From the IMG/VR virus record IMGVR_UViG_3300048997_000130, positions 62,001-126,000 of that record: a DNA stretch of 64,000 nt; one strand, given 5' to 3'. The notes below the pieces were generated by a model. It was not told where the DNA came from. It saw only the letters and a program-made list of their open reading frames with translations, and ran no database searches. Positions 25,979 through 35,070 of the stretch are shown in pieces. Each line of letters starts with the position of its first letter. Within the stretch, counting starts at the first letter, position 1. Both the position numbers and the translations under genes were made by a program. This stretch comes from a virus.

Positions 25979-26668
25979 TCAACGAGCGCCTGATTCTCGT
26001 ATAGCTAGCGTTCCAAAATGGCTGGCTGAATACCAAAATATTAAATCTACTATGCCGAGTGGCATTCCTTCCGGACGTACGTTCCTACACATAGTTATTG
26101 GATCTGCTATATTCCAATATTTGGCTAATCTAACAAGATGTAAATCAGGTTTTACGAATTCAAGCAATCCGATATTCCTAGCCAAATGATAACAAGTTAT
26201 CTTCCCGATATATGGAAGTTTTTGCAGCAATTCCGGTTGGGATAAATAATCCGATTTATATTTATCCCAACCAAATACATCAATTCCATCTTGTAATAAT
26301 TTAGAATTCATCCAGATAGCTTTGGCTTTTTGAGGATTATTACATACTCTCAAAACGGGCTCCAGGGCTTCGTTGGATTCTTTCTTGGAAAGTACGCTCC
26401 AATGTCCATACGCTGGAATTAATCGGGCCATCATTTTTCCTACCTGTTTAGCAGAAAATCCAGTAGCATGGACTACCCATATATATTCCAAAAAATACCT
26501 ATCAGGATTGATTTCCTCGAATCGTATTTCAGAAAATTGTTGGAGTTCTTCCGAATAGAATTCGAGAACAAATTGATAAGCTTTATTGAAATAAAGCTGA
26601 GGGCCCGCCGTATGATCAGGCTTCCAATATTCTAGTTGATCGATATTTAATGTTTTATGTGGCTCCAA
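25979..26668 (-). CDS. HhH-GPD DNA glycosylase-like protein
   Basis: 229 aa. Hairpin-helix-hairpin LPYIGKITCYHLARNIG at 151-167, followed by VKPDLHLVRLAKYW with Asp 175 in the place of the catalytic Asp of the endonuclease III/AlkA superfamily. No iron-sulphur cysteines. The Lys of bifunctional glycosylases is not evident, so a monofunctional base-excision enzyme is more likely. The target base is unknown; in a phage with an altered adenine it might remove unwanted bases. Confidence 0.7.
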   Translation of the reverse strand: MEPHKTLNIDQLEYWKPDHTAGPQLYFNKAYQFVLEFYSEELQQFSEIRFEEINPDRYFLEYIWVVHATGFSAKQVGKMMARLIPAYGHWSVLSKKESNEALEPVLRVCNNPQKAKAIWMNSKLLQDGIDVFGWDKYKSDYLSQPELLQKLPYIGKITCYHLARNIGLLEFVKPDLHLVRLAKYWNIADPITMCRNVRPEGMPLGIVDLIFWYSASHFGTLAIRESGAR

Positions 26669-26684
26669 TGTTCCTTAATATACA

Positions 26685-26933
26685 TTACGCGACTGACATC
26701 ATACCTGACGGTTGGACTGGCATGTTACTAACAATAAATATAATATTCTCGTCGTTATTCCAATCGAACGTTATGACATGATAATTGTCAGTATTGGCAT
26801 TCCAACATGCTTGACAAAAAATCCTATGCCAATATTGTGTCGTATATCGACGTACTAGACGAGATATTTGCCCGCACACAGAACATTGGCCGTGTTCAGG
26901 ACTCCATAAGATATACATACTAATGCATTCCAA
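26685..26933 (-). CDS. small zinc-binding protein, 82 aa
   Basis: CSVCGQ and FCQACW give a four-Cys zinc site. Not recognised. Upstream of the glycosylase, same strand. Confidence 0.55.
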   Translation of the reverse strand: MECISMYILWSPEHGQCSVCGQISRLVRRYTTQYWHRIFCQACWNANTDNYHVITFDWNNDENIIFIVSNMPVQPSGMMSVA

Positions 26934-27008
26934 TAAGGTTATATGATAAATCAGAATTCATTTCTTAATATAATATCATAATAGATAGATTCCGATGTAG
27001 ATTATCAT

Positions 27009-27524
27009 ATGACTTCGAAACGAGTATCTATTCAAAATATTGGACAAGTTCGTACCATAAATATATTAAATAATCAAGTTCGCATCACTATCGAATGTCC
27101 TGACATTAAAACAGCTGTTTATTATGAATCCAATATAAATGCAGATTTACCTCAAGTTTGGGAATGGATTTATGTGGAAGCCTGGGGAGAAGTAAATTCT
27201 GGAAAATCGGATGATACACTCATATATAAACCATATTACCATGTGCCATTAGATGGGACTCACAAAGATCAATGGAAATTTATGGAACTGCGCGATTTCA
27301 AATTCATACGTATTCCACCACGGAATTTAATGAATATTTTGGAAAGCTTGTCAGAAAGAATAAAATTACATATTGACCACTGGACTAGTACTAATTCCGA
27401 AGAACAATTATCTAAAACTCTAGAGATTGTGAACCAATTGCAATCAACCATGGAACTGGCTACTCGAATAGCCAGTCGAATCAATATTATTGACTCTTCA
27501 CGCGAGAAAAAGCCATATCTATAA
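27009..27524 (+). CDS. hypothetical protein, 171 aa
   Basis: Beta-rich first half, helical second half; not recognised. Convergent overlap of 38 nt with the 27487-27684 gene. Confidence 0.6.
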   Translation: MTSKRVSIQNIGQVRTINILNNQVRITIECPDIKTAVYYESNINADLPQVWEWIYVEAWGEVNSGKSDDTLIYKPYYHVPLDGTHKDQWKFMELRDFKFIRIPPRNLMNILESLSERIKLHIDHWTSTNSEEQLSKTLEIVNQLQSTMELATRIASRINIIDSSREKKPYL

Positions 27525-27684
27525 TAGATCGTATCGGATCCGTATCAAGATTAGATGTTGATAATAACTGGTTCCGTCTTTTCAATTCCGAAGACACTTT
27601 ATCTAAATGAGAAAGTAATTCATTATCGGACAATTGTTCTAAATCAACCGAATCCAGTAATGTCTTAGATGCGGATTGTTCCAT
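27487..27684 (-). CDS. hypothetical helical protein, 65 aa
   Basis: Start taken at ATG 27684 (MEQSASKT) to avoid overlap with the divergent gene at 27695. Leu-rich helices; not recognised. Confidence 0.5.
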   Translation of the reverse strand: MEQSASKTLLDSVDLEQLSDNELLSHLDKVSSELKRRNQLLSTSNLDTDPIRSIIDMAFSRVKSQ

Positions 27685-27694
27685 ATCGATAATT

Positions 27695-28162
27695 ATGTCC
27701 AATCATACGATGAAATGGTTTTTAGATGAAATCCGGATCGAATTTTCTAATTTACCATACCTTAGGATATGTGTATCTCCACAACATAACATCATTAATT
27801 TAAATCCATTATATGATGATGGATTTGAACCCAAACTTATCATAATTGATTTAAGTAAACAACCAATGAAACAAACAATTTATGATGAATTATCCAAAAA
27901 TATAGGAATAATAACTAATCATCATATAATTCGTGATATTGTGGATTCATTATATTCAACATGTGGAATTGATAATATATTAAGTATTGATCCACAATCT
28001 GTCCATGGATTATCGAGTGTGGAATTATTTAATCAGAAATGGAATATGAAACGTTTTTATGAACTACTGCATCGATTTAATATTAAAGATAATATTAAAT
28101 ATGAAGATGCTCTAGCTATACTCGATAAATATTATATAATAGATCCGATCATGAAGTCATGA
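27695..28162 (+). CDS. hypothetical protein, 155 aa
   Basis: Not recognised. Ends with ATGA overlap into the next gene. Confidence 0.6.
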   Translation: MSNHTMKWFLDEIRIEFSNLPYLRICVSPQHNIINLNPLYDDGFEPKLIIIDLSKQPMKQTIYDELSKNIGIITNHHIIRDIVDSLYSTCGIDNILSIDPQSVHGLSSVELFNQKWNMKRFYELLHRFNIKDNIKYEDALAILDKYYIIDPIMKS

Positions 28163-28758
28163 ATCATCAAGGGAAACATGCACCACCCAGTGCAATAATT
28201 TTGATTGATTGCAAAGAGTATGATATTAATTATTTGAAAATATCATTTATTGAATCTGAGCGCTGGGTACTTGATGCTATGTCCAATAAAGGCGAGCGAT
28301 TCGTAATTGATTTAGTCCAGGGAAAGATTCCGGATACGTCCGGAATCGATTTATCTCAGATAGTTGGAAGCCGACCATTTAAAGAATTGACTAGTTCGCT
28401 ATATCAACGTAAAATCGGGGAAATGCTTCGAATATGGATTGAAATGGTATTCGGATCGCCAGTCGATTTATATGATAGTGGGCTTTTTCCGATTTCTAAA
28501 TCAGAAGATACATATCAAGTCCCGTCTGATGATCATATTATATGCGCTTGGAACACCGTTGCATTTTGCGAATATATAACTCAAAAATCGTCCGACTGGA
28601 TAGCATTACTGGAAAGACCAGCTTTAATTGAAGCCCTTGATCATTATTATTCAGAACAAATCCCGAAATCTAGTTCCAATCCAGACGCTTGCGATGGAAG
28701 TTCTCCTCCCTTAGGTGCAAATACTTCTAATACTATAACATCGGAAGCCGATTCATAA
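28159..28758 (+). CDS. hypothetical protein, 199 aa
   Basis: Not recognised. Ser/Asn/Thr-rich C-terminal 35 residues look disordered. Convergent overlap of 112 nt with the lipoprotein gene, the longest in this half. Confidence 0.6.
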   Translation: MNHQGKHAPPSAIILIDCKEYDINYLKISFIESERWVLDAMSNKGERFVIDLVQGKIPDTSGIDLSQIVGSRPFKELTSSLYQRKIGEMLRIWIEMVFGSPVDLYDSGLFPISKSEDTYQVPSDDHIICAWNTVAFCEYITQKSSDWIALLERPALIEALDHYYSEQIPKSSSNPDACDGSSPPLGANTSNTITSEADS

Positions 28759-29084
28759 TATATTGAAGTGAGTTGAAGATATGTTGCGAATTCTGGTTGA
28801 CGAGCTTTTAAAGTAAATCTTAACTGCCTCTCTATTGGATTGCAAATTACTAATAGATCCGAAATTAATATTGGACCTAATGAATCCTCTGAATGTGCAT
28901 TATATAATGATAATTGCCAAGACTGGTTCCCAGTCTTGGAAGAAGTAAAACTCGTGGCCAATATCTCAACCGGAGTAGGATTGACTTCAATACTGACTGG
29001 ATTATCAGGAATATGATATGATTCCTCATTTGCACAACGACAAGATATGAACATCAAAGCCAACCATGTATATATAATCTTCAT
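28647..29084 (-). CDS. putative lipoprotein next to the endolysin, 145 aa
   Basis: Start ATG 29084 (MKIIYTWLALMFISC), 4 nt after the endolysin stop. A short hydrophobic signal ends in ISC-R, a possible lipobox, so Cys 15 could be acylated. The body is beta-rich with no second membrane segment. The position suggests a lysis accessory such as an outer-membrane spanin, but no inner-membrane partner is visible. Confidence 0.55.
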   Translation of the reverse strand: MKIIYTWLALMFISCRCANEESYHIPDNPVSIEVNPTPVEILATSFTSSKTGNQSWQLSLYNAHSEDSLGPILISDLLVICNPIERQLRFTLKARQPEFATYLQLTSIYYESASDVIVLEVFAPKGGELPSQASGLELDFGICSE

Positions 29085-29088
29085 AAGA

Positions 29089-30216
29089 TTAACATTGATG
29101 ATGAGCTTTCCAAGCTCCAATTAATTCAGTTCGTGTATTCAATCCAACAGAACCCCTGGAATCAATCGAAATTTGATTATCCTGTTGGAATTCTCCGATG
29201 GCCTTTTGGGTCAATTTTCCCATAACGTCGTCTGCACCAGCAGGACCTACGTCATATCCTAAATCAATAAGTAATTCTTGAATATCCTTAGTCGATGTGA
29301 ACGTCGGAGCATTACCAGCGTCGCAAATACTATTTAAATCTAAATGCCAATTTTGCAAATCCTGAAAAAAATCTGGGAGATCTATCCCATAATTTTTCTC
29401 AAGATATGGACGGATTTTATTATATCTATCAGGATAAATCGATATTTTGGGTCCGAATGTTAATTCGCGCAGCATCGTTATGCACCAGTCTTTGGACCAT
29501 TTCAAAGCAGTACTTGATGACGAAGCTACTAATAATGATTTGGAAGCTGCAGCTGGTAAGTTAGATGCAAACGATAAATATGCTGTTCGCATCGCACCCA
29601 CCCACCCTTCGTCAGGGAACGAGGCATCTCGACCCCATAAAATGGCTTGGGCTTCAGGTGTTGCGAATCCTCGTAACCTAGCAATAGTCATGTCCACTTG
29701 AACCGATTCAGCTTCGGGATGCAAGAGCACATCCGAAATACAAGCTGCCCATAACTTAGCGTGAGATTTGGAAACACCGTCCCACGATCCAAGCGATCCG
29801 TTAGAATTTAGAAAATATGTTTGGTGTTGTTCTGGCAATGAGTCTACAATATTGTTAGTACCGCGAACACGTAAACGCCACTTACCAGAACCAACATCTA
29901 CAAAATCTACGTTTGAAGCATCAAGCGCCGGTTTTAGAGGAGTGAGTAATGATAAATTTTTTTCAGCAATTTTCCCTAATAGATTTGAAGACGAAAAATA
30001 CGACGCTTCGCACCATTGAATATATCCAATGGATAATACGCATCTATCATACATATTGATGGCATCAGGAGCCCCGCCTTCAGTCCGTGTTATGACGTCA
30101 AATGCACGTTGACCGGGCGTAGGAGACACCGGGAGAATATATTTTTTGGATCCACCAAAGTATGGGCCTTCCCAGTTTTTATATTTCCCCCAACGTATGT
30201 TAGCAACGCTTGTCAT
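29089..30216 (-). CDS. endolysin with C-terminal peptidoglycan-binding domain
   Basis: 375 aa, no signal peptide. The N-terminal part contains AFDVITRTEGGAPDAINMYD then CVLSIGYIQWCE, the lysozyme-like pattern of jumbo-phage endolysins with Glu in TEGG as candidate acid. The C-terminal 70 residues hold a PG_binding_1-type repeat (DIQELLIDLGYDVGPAGADD, then TQKAIGEFQQDN). AAGGTGGA precedes ATG 30216. Followed by the lipoprotein gene. Confidence 0.75.
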   Translation of the reverse strand: MTSVANIRWGKYKNWEGPYFGGSKKYILPVSPTPGQRAFDVITRTEGGAPDAINMYDRCVLSIGYIQWCEASYFSSSNLLGKIAEKNLSLLTPLKPALDASNVDFVDVGSGKWRLRVRGTNNIVDSLPEQHQTYFLNSNGSLGSWDGVSKSHAKLWAACISDVLLHPEAESVQVDMTIARLRGFATPEAQAILWGRDASFPDEGWVGAMRTAYLSFASNLPAAASKSLLVASSSSTALKWSKDWCITMLRELTFGPKISIYPDRYNKIRPYLEKNYGIDLPDFFQDLQNWHLDLNSICDAGNAPTFTSTKDIQELLIDLGYDVGPAGADDVMGKLTQKAIGEFQQDNQISIDSRGSVGLNTRTELIGAWKAHHQC

Positions 30217-30292
30217 GATTCAATTCCACCTTACTTAATCTATCGAATTAAAACCTTCGAAAATCAATTATATATTTTGGTATTGGTGACTG

Positions 30293-30787
30293 ATGTATAT
30301 AAATAGATATTATGAAGCGGTTTCCAAACTAGACAATGAACAACTATTAAGACTTACTGTTTTAGAATGGCTCTACGACAAGTCCCCAGCTGCGAGCAAA
30401 ACAGGTCGTACTTATTTAACTGCATTGGCTGTTTTAGGTTGCTCGCTTCGGAATCCAAATTATCCGATATTTATAACAGATCACGCTGGAAACGGCACGG
30501 TCGTTAAACAAAATTTGTTTAATGAAATTTCTAAATTAATAGGAATCGTGGATGAAAAAAATTTCATCCAATTTGGAACTCAAATTATGTTTAAATTGCC
30601 TGAAGAAGAACAACCCGACCAGCATATGATTCCGAATATCGCTCCATCTTTGCGCGGGGTTTTTAGACGACTGCTTGTTAAATTGCTTAAAGACGCAGTA
30701 ACATTAGTTATGCGCAACGGACTTTCTTACGAAGAAGTCTGTATTGCGACAAACGAAGTGATTATACTAGGAGTCCAAGACTCTTGA
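30293..30787 (+). CDS. hypothetical protein, 164 aa
   Basis: Not recognised. The N-terminal 110 residues (EWLYDKSPAASKTG, then GRTYLTALAVL) could be a winged-helix-like fold. Its stop overlaps the TTG start of the nucleotidase gene. Confidence 0.55.
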   Translation: MYINRYYEAVSKLDNEQLLRLTVLEWLYDKSPAASKTGRTYLTALAVLGCSLRNPNYPIFITDHAGNGTVVKQNLFNEISKLIGIVDEKNFIQFGTQIMFKLPEEEQPDQHMIPNIAPSLRGVFRRLLVKLLKDAVTLVMRNGLSYEEVCIATNEVIILGVQDS

Positions 30788-31335
30788 AGAAAAGAATTTT
30801 ACTTGACGTGGATGGAGTGCTTGCTGCATTCCATGAACGCGCTATTAAAGAAATACGAGAACTGTTTGATTTAGATATAACAATGCAAGATTTCCCGGAT
30901 TGGGACGTTACTCATGTTCTGGAAAATGAAGAAGACAGGAGTTTATTAAATTCTCGAATTCATGAACCCGGATGGGCAACGTCTCTCGAGCCTTATCCAC
31001 AAGCTATCCATGCGGTCCAAGAACTGCGTCGGAACAATATTGAAATAATGTTCGCGACCAGTCCCAATCAACATTCAGATACTTGGATGCGAGAGCGAGA
31101 CAAATGGCTAATTCGGCACTTTGGTATGAAATTTGACGAAATTGCGCATATTCATAAAAAATATTGGCTGGTTGCTGATATGTTGGTAGATGATAAAATA
31201 TCTAATGTTCTGATTTATTCTCAACATCATCCAGGAAAACATGCGTTGTTGTGGGATCAGACTTATAATAGGAAGGACATACAATGCAAGCGCGCTCTGT
31301 GTTGGGACAAAGATGTTCTAGCTGTATTTATCTGA
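30784..31335 (+). CDS. HAD-family deoxyribonucleotidase-like protein
   Basis: 183 aa from TTG 30784 (TTGA overlap with the previous stop). Motif I LLDVDGVLAAFH, motif II MFATSP, conserved KKYW and LVDDK for the last motifs, as in 5'(3')-deoxyribonucleotidases. Distinct in sequence from the 20139-20732 protein, so two nucleotidases of this type are present. Confidence 0.75.
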   Translation: MKKRILLDVDGVLAAFHERAIKEIRELFDLDITMQDFPDWDVTHVLENEEDRSLLNSRIHEPGWATSLEPYPQAIHAVQELRRNNIEIMFATSPNQHSDTWMRERDKWLIRHFGMKFDEIAHIHKKYWLVADMLVDDKISNVLIYSQHHPGKHALLWDQTYNRKDIQCKRALCWDKDVLAVFI

Positions 31336-31365
31336 CACTCTAGGCTTTTCAAGCAAGGTGATGAT

Positions 31366-31590
31366 ATGGACAATTCATTCCAAATGACTCCAGACGAATT
31401 CAGACATTTGGTAAAGACTTGGGCTATGTGTTCCAATCAATCGCAACGTCCTCGTCAGCAAACTATTGCTGGATTCGATGCAGATATTGCTAAAGCATAT
31501 CAAAATGTTTTGGATGCAGAAGAAGAACTTTTTAAATTGTGCAGTTTCAAAGTGAATGCTAATCCGGATTTCTATAATATAACGGCTTAA
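31366..31590 (+). CDS. hypothetical protein, 74 aa
   Basis: Helical, not recognised; ends 4 nt inside the convergent gene. Confidence 0.55.
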   Translation: MDNSFQMTPDEFRHLVKTWAMCSNQSQRPRQQTIAGFDADIAKAYQNVLDAEEELFKLCSFKVNANPDFYNITA

Positions 31591-31904
31591 CTATTCATTA
31601 TATTGTGGAGTATTGCTAATTTTTGAGCTTCCGAACACGATTCAGGGATTTTAGATTTGAATCGTGTTAGCAGTCGTTCAAGAATGTGAGTGAATAATGA
31701 TTCATGTTTATGGCGATTGATGTTCAGGAATTTATCTGTGACTTTCAAAATGGCAATCCAATCACAATTTTGACAAGTCAGCATATAAGAAGGTAAATGG
31801 GAACTCAAGTCTTTATCTAAAGATTCATGGATGAACAAGATGTGATCACCATGATTGGAGTCGATGTTAAAAGATTTTGGAATGATTATTTGAGGCGAAT
31901 TCAT
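31587..31904 (-). CDS. small zinc-site protein, tandem family member 1, 105 aa
   Basis: CQNC pair; C-terminal SCSEAQKLAILHNIMNS resembles the end of the 32221-32493 protein (SCSPQDIEK, then VWHIMQS). Part of a run of three overlapping minus-strand genes with similar ends. Confidence 0.55.
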   Translation of the reverse strand: MNSPQIIIPKSFNIDSNHGDHILFIHESLDKDLSSHLPSYMLTCQNCDWIAILKVTDKFLNINRHKHESLFTHILERLLTRFKSKIPESCSEAQKLAILHNIMNS

Positions 31905-32242
31905 GTTCGCATGATTTGGCGAATTATTGAAGATTTTTCACAGTCTTTGCATTGTATTGGATGTAAAAATATTTCTTCAGGAGCGACGCCATGGAAGACA
32001 GCGTCAGTGAAGCGTTTATTGTCCTCCGAACATGCTTCGAAAGCGCATCGGAACAAATGGATGGAGTGGCGTTCTTTGTGCAAATCCACGTTCGACAATG
32101 TGAATGATTTTCCATCGCGTGATGTGAAACCTTGGAAACCTGCATGGAAATCTATTATGGGAAAGACATACAAGCCAGTTTGACGAATGTGTTGCGAGAC
32201 TGCGTCGAGGAGCGCTCGTATCATGACTGCATTATGTGCCAA
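31901..32242 (-). CDS. small zinc-site protein, tandem family member 2, 113 aa
   Basis: CKDC pair near the C-terminus, ending RQIMRT. Overlaps both flanking genes (4 and 22 nt). Base composition is already GC-richer than the genes before 31.5 kb. Confidence 0.5.
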   Translation of the reverse strand: MAHNAVMIRALLDAVSQHIRQTGLYVFPIIDFHAGFQGFTSRDGKSFTLSNVDLHKERHSIHLFRCAFEACSEDNKRFTDAVFHGVAPEEIFLHPIQCKDCEKSSIIRQIMRT

Positions 32243-32493
32243 ACGGTTTGATACTTTTCAATGTCTTGCGGCGAACAACTTTGTCCAACGCGATGAATGA
32301 TTTGGCGAATGATGCCCGAAACTGGGACGTCAATGTTGGAATTCAAAATGGGAACGTGGTCTGATTTGTGCGAACCGCAAACGGAACAACTGACGTGAAT
32401 GGGGATGCCATGCCTGACATCTCGGATTTCGGAAAGTTCAAACTGGAAAACATGATTTCCAAATTCAGGACGATGGACGACTTCGGATTTCAT
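32221..32493 (-). CDS. small zinc-site protein, tandem family member 3, 90 aa
   Basis: Start taken at ATG 32493 (MKSEVVHRPEFG). CSVCG pair, then GIIRQIIHRVGQSC and HIMQS. Divergent from the nuclease-like gene at 32541. Confidence 0.5.
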   Translation of the reverse strand: MKSEVVHRPEFGNHVFQFELSEIRDVRHGIPIHVSCSVCGSHKSDHVPILNSNIDVPVSGIIRQIIHRVGQSCSPQDIEKYQTVWHIMQS

Positions 32494-32540
32494 GTTAGGA
32501 CGTGGAAAATCCAAGATTTGGAACGGTACAATGACAAACC

Positions 32541-33347
32541 ATGACAAAAAAGGAAAAACCTCGAGCTTTGGGCCTGACCGCAAGAGACTGCGTCGAAGCG
32601 CTTCGAAAAGCGTTCCCGATGCCCGCTTACGCGCTGTTTGAACAAGTGGGAAATGCGACTGGAGCCCGAACCCAACGCTGGGCAGACGTGCTCATTTTGT
32701 CCATTTGGCCGAGCCGTGGTTTGAACCTTTCCGGATTTGAAATCAAAGTGTTTCGGTCGGACTGGAAAAAGGAACTTGCGGAGCCGGCCAAAAGCGAGGC
32801 TGTGCAAAAATTTTGCGACAACTGGTTCGTGGTGGCTCCGCAAGGTTTGATTGAAGCCTCGGAAATGCCTGAATGCTGGGGCTTGCTTGAAGTGACCGAA
32901 AAGCGAAAACTGGTGACTGCGAAACCAGGGCCGACGTTGCAAGCTTGCCCGATGACCAAAGATTTCTTGGCCGCTTTGTTGCGAAGGCAGGCGGAGAGCT
33001 TTGAAGCCGTTGTGGAAAGTCGATGCCGGGAAGCGCGCCAAGCTGGAGAAGAAACCGGGGCGCCCGAAATGGCTCGGAGACTGAACGTTGTGCAAGAAAA
33101 CTTTCAAGAGCTGTCGAACCAAATGACTGAATTTGAACGTGCCAGCGGCGTGGACGTGCGACATGCTTGGGACTGCGGAAAAATTGGGGAAGCCGTGCGC
33201 AAAGTGATGAATGCAGGCTTTCGACAAACGGCTTCGGAAGTGGCTCGAAATGCTATTGCCGAACACCGGCAAATGATTCAAGCGCTGGAATGCGAACTGT
33301 CATACTTGGAGAGCGTTGGCCAAGACAAGACGCCGAGCTTGACGTAA
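32541..33347 (+). CDS. PD-(D/E)XK nuclease-like protein
   Basis: 268 aa. RWADVLILSIWPSRGLNLSG then FEIKVFRSDWKKEL gives Asp 49 and the E67-x-K69 pair of a PD-(D/E)XK core; the following KSEAVQKFCDNWFVVAP fits the same family of phage and bacterial DNA-repair-type proteins (MmcB-like). The C-terminal 110 residues are a coiled helix. It probably acts on DNA; substrate unknown. First clearly GC-rich gene. Overlaps the convergent AAA+ gene by 48 nt. Confidence 0.65.
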   Translation: MTKKEKPRALGLTARDCVEALRKAFPMPAYALFEQVGNATGARTQRWADVLILSIWPSRGLNLSGFEIKVFRSDWKKELAEPAKSEAVQKFCDNWFVVAPQGLIEASEMPECWGLLEVTEKRKLVTAKPGPTLQACPMTKDFLAALLRRQAESFEAVVESRCREARQAGEETGAPEMARRLNVVQENFQELSNQMTEFERASGVDVRHAWDCGKIGEAVRKVMNAGFRQTASEVARNAIAEHRQMIQALECELSYLESVGQDKTPSLT

Positions 33348-34148
33348 AACTGCAAGCTGGATGGAATGGAAGCTTTCGACGCTGGAAATGGGGACGATTT
33401 CCGAAAGCCCATGTTTTCGGCAGAGACTGGCCACGAACTGGCTGGCCAGACTGGAAGAAGGCGGAGCAAAATGCAGAATGCTGTGAAAGCGCCGAAGCAA
33501 CGCTGTATCCAGCATGTCCGGCCGATTGGTGGTGGCAATGAGAATGCCGTTGGGAACGTTGTCCAGAAGCGCAAGAAGCGTGCAAACTATGCGAGACTCC
33601 TCACGCGACGCCTCGTTGGAATGCGCGGCTCGAACGGTGCCTAGAGCGTCGATTTCATCAAGAATGAGAATGTGGTTCGAACGCAGGACGTCAAAAAGCT
33701 GATTCAAATTTTGACCGGTGGAGCCCAGGAAAGATTCAACGACGCGCGGCAAACTGACCAAAAATGCTGGACGGCCAAGTTCAACCGAAAGCCATTGAGC
33801 GGCTGCGGTTTTGCCGTTGCCAGGTAAACCCTGGAACAAAATGCGAGACCGAGGAACGAGATTTCGAGCGGAAAGCAAATGGGAATGCGCTTGTTCTAAA
33901 ACGATGTCCCGAAGCTCGGACCAAATGTGCGATTCCAAGAACAAATGCGGCTGAACGCACGGAACTGGATGCGTGAGCTCAAGAACGCGCGCAGAAAGCT
34001 TGGCCGGCTTCATGGCCTGTTCGATTTTCTCTCGCTGTTCAAGACTTGGATGCGTGGCCACGACTTGCTCGGACAAAGATTGGAACCGGACAGCGTCACT
34101 GTTGAAATGCGCCAGAATGAGTTCACTTAGCAAATCAGGCTTTTTCAT
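33300..34148 (-). CDS. AAA+ ATPase
   Basis: 282 aa. Walker A GLPGNGKT at 107-114, Walker B ILILDEID, sensor 1 IATTNRP, and ALLRRF as arginine finger region: a complete classical AAA core (FtsH/26S-like). The N-terminal 95 residues are a separate helical domain, probably the substrate adaptor. No protease domain is fused and none is adjacent, so it is a stand-alone remodeller. Confidence 0.8.
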   Translation of the reverse strand: MKKPDLLSELILAHFNSDAVRFQSLSEQVVATHPSLEQREKIEQAMKPAKLSARVLELTHPVPCVQPHLFLESHIWSELRDIVLEQAHSHLLSARNLVPRSRILFQGLPGNGKTAAAQWLSVELGRPAFLVSLPRVVESFLGSTGQNLNQLFDVLRSNHILILDEIDALGTVRAAHSNEASREESRIVCTLLALLDNVPNGILIATTNRPDMLDTALLRRFHSILHFAPPSSSLASQFVASLCRKHGLSEIVPISSVESFHSIQLAVLRQARRLVLANALQV

Positions 34149-34207
34149 TTATGATGTTACCTTCGAATGAAATTTCAACCTTCATGGTTCGAAACCCCCA
34201 AACCAAA

Positions 34208-34435
34208 TCATTCAGATTGAGTGAATTCAATGACGGTCAGATCAAAAATGTCTTGAAGTTCGTCCACGGAAATGTCTGCCGCAAGACAAGTGCGAATGAG
34301 ATGTTGTAAAGACTGCCTGAGGGGAGGAGGACTTGGCGAACCAGAAATGTGATTGTTGACGCTGGATTTCAAATCCGTTAGCATTCGAACCATGTCCGAC
34401 AATGATGGAGGAGCTGGCGGATTTCCTTGAGACAT
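34208..34435 (-). CDS. hypothetical protein, 75 aa, paralogue of next upstream gene
   Basis: Pro-rich N-terminus; C-terminal LRQSLQHLIRTCL, then ISVDELQDIFDLTVIEFTQ matches LRQALRRCFQNN, VPIERIIEIFRLEAIEVTQ of the 34436-34738 protein. Starts where that gene stops. Confidence 0.6.
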   Translation of the reverse strand: MSQGNPPAPPSLSDMVRMLTDLKSSVNNHISGSPSPPPLRQSLQHLIRTCLAADISVDELQDIFDLTVIEFTQSE

Positions 34436-34738
34436 TTATTCTTCTTGCGTGACTTCGATGGCTTCCAGCCTGAAAATTTCTATGATGCGTTCAATGGGAA
34501 CGTTGTTTTGGAAACAACGCCTGAGCGCCTGCCTTAAATCAACTTCCGGAGCGCTTTCTGCGGGAAATGATTTAATGTTTTCCAAATCATGAATGACGGT
34601 GGATAAATCTTCGGTGTAGAACTTGGAGGGAAGATGACCGGGATTGGAAAATGTGCCGTTATGTGCATTCAAATCAACTGGCGATATGGATTGGTTGGAC
34701 GTCGCCAGCAAACGGGCAATGTGTGATTTGATGTCCAT
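34436..34738 (-). CDS. hypothetical protein, 100 aa, tandem paralogue
   Basis: C-terminal 35 residues are shared with the 34208-34435 protein, so the pair arose by duplication. Preceded by a textbook sigma-70 promoter. Confidence 0.6.
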   Translation of the reverse strand: MDIKSHIARLLATSNQSISPVDLNAHNGTFSNPGHLPSKFYTEDLSTVIHDLENIKSFPAESAPEVDLRQALRRCFQNNVPIERIIEIFRLEAIEVTQEE

Positions 34739-34746
34739 TTCACAAA

Positions 34747-34775
34747 ATTATACAGAATTACTCAACCACAGTCAA
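34747..34775 (-). promoter_or_regulatory. consensus-like sigma-70 promoter
   Basis: TTGACT (34770-34775), 17 nt, TATAAT (34747-34752), ending 8 nt before ATG 34738. It could be read by host RNA polymerase straight after infection. It lies within the 3' end of the upstream gene. Confidence 0.65.
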
Positions 34776-35057
34776 ATGTTCTGGGAGATAAGAATATCGA
34801 AGATTTTCAGGCTCCCAACGCACATCGACCTCTGGACCGATGTTTTCCAAGTTAAATCTGGACGTGCCAGGTTTATGATTGTTGAAATCAGTGAGTCCAA
34901 GAACGACTCCTGTCGAATTTCCAAATTCGGCAACGTGCCTGGACGAACAAGCTAGACAATCGTCATCTAAGAACGGACCCGTATGTGCCTGAATGCAGTT
35001 CCCGATGAGCAAAGCTTTAAAGGAATCCGAAAGTCGAACCCGAGTGCCCTTTTCCAT
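34758..35057 (-). CDS. hypothetical protein, 99 aa
   Basis: Contains SFKALLIGNCIQAHTG then DDDCLACSSRH (CLAC pair) and VDVRWEPENLRYSY. Start set at ATG 35057 (MEKGTRVRLSD); an upstream TTG at 35117 would read through an inverted repeat. Not recognised. Confidence 0.5.
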   Translation of the reverse strand: MEKGTRVRLSDSFKALLIGNCIQAHTGPFLDDDCLACSSRHVAEFGNSTGVVLGLTDFNNHKPGTSRFNLENIGPEVDVRWEPENLRYSYLPEHLTVVE

Positions 35058-35070
35058 TTCTAAGTTTACA

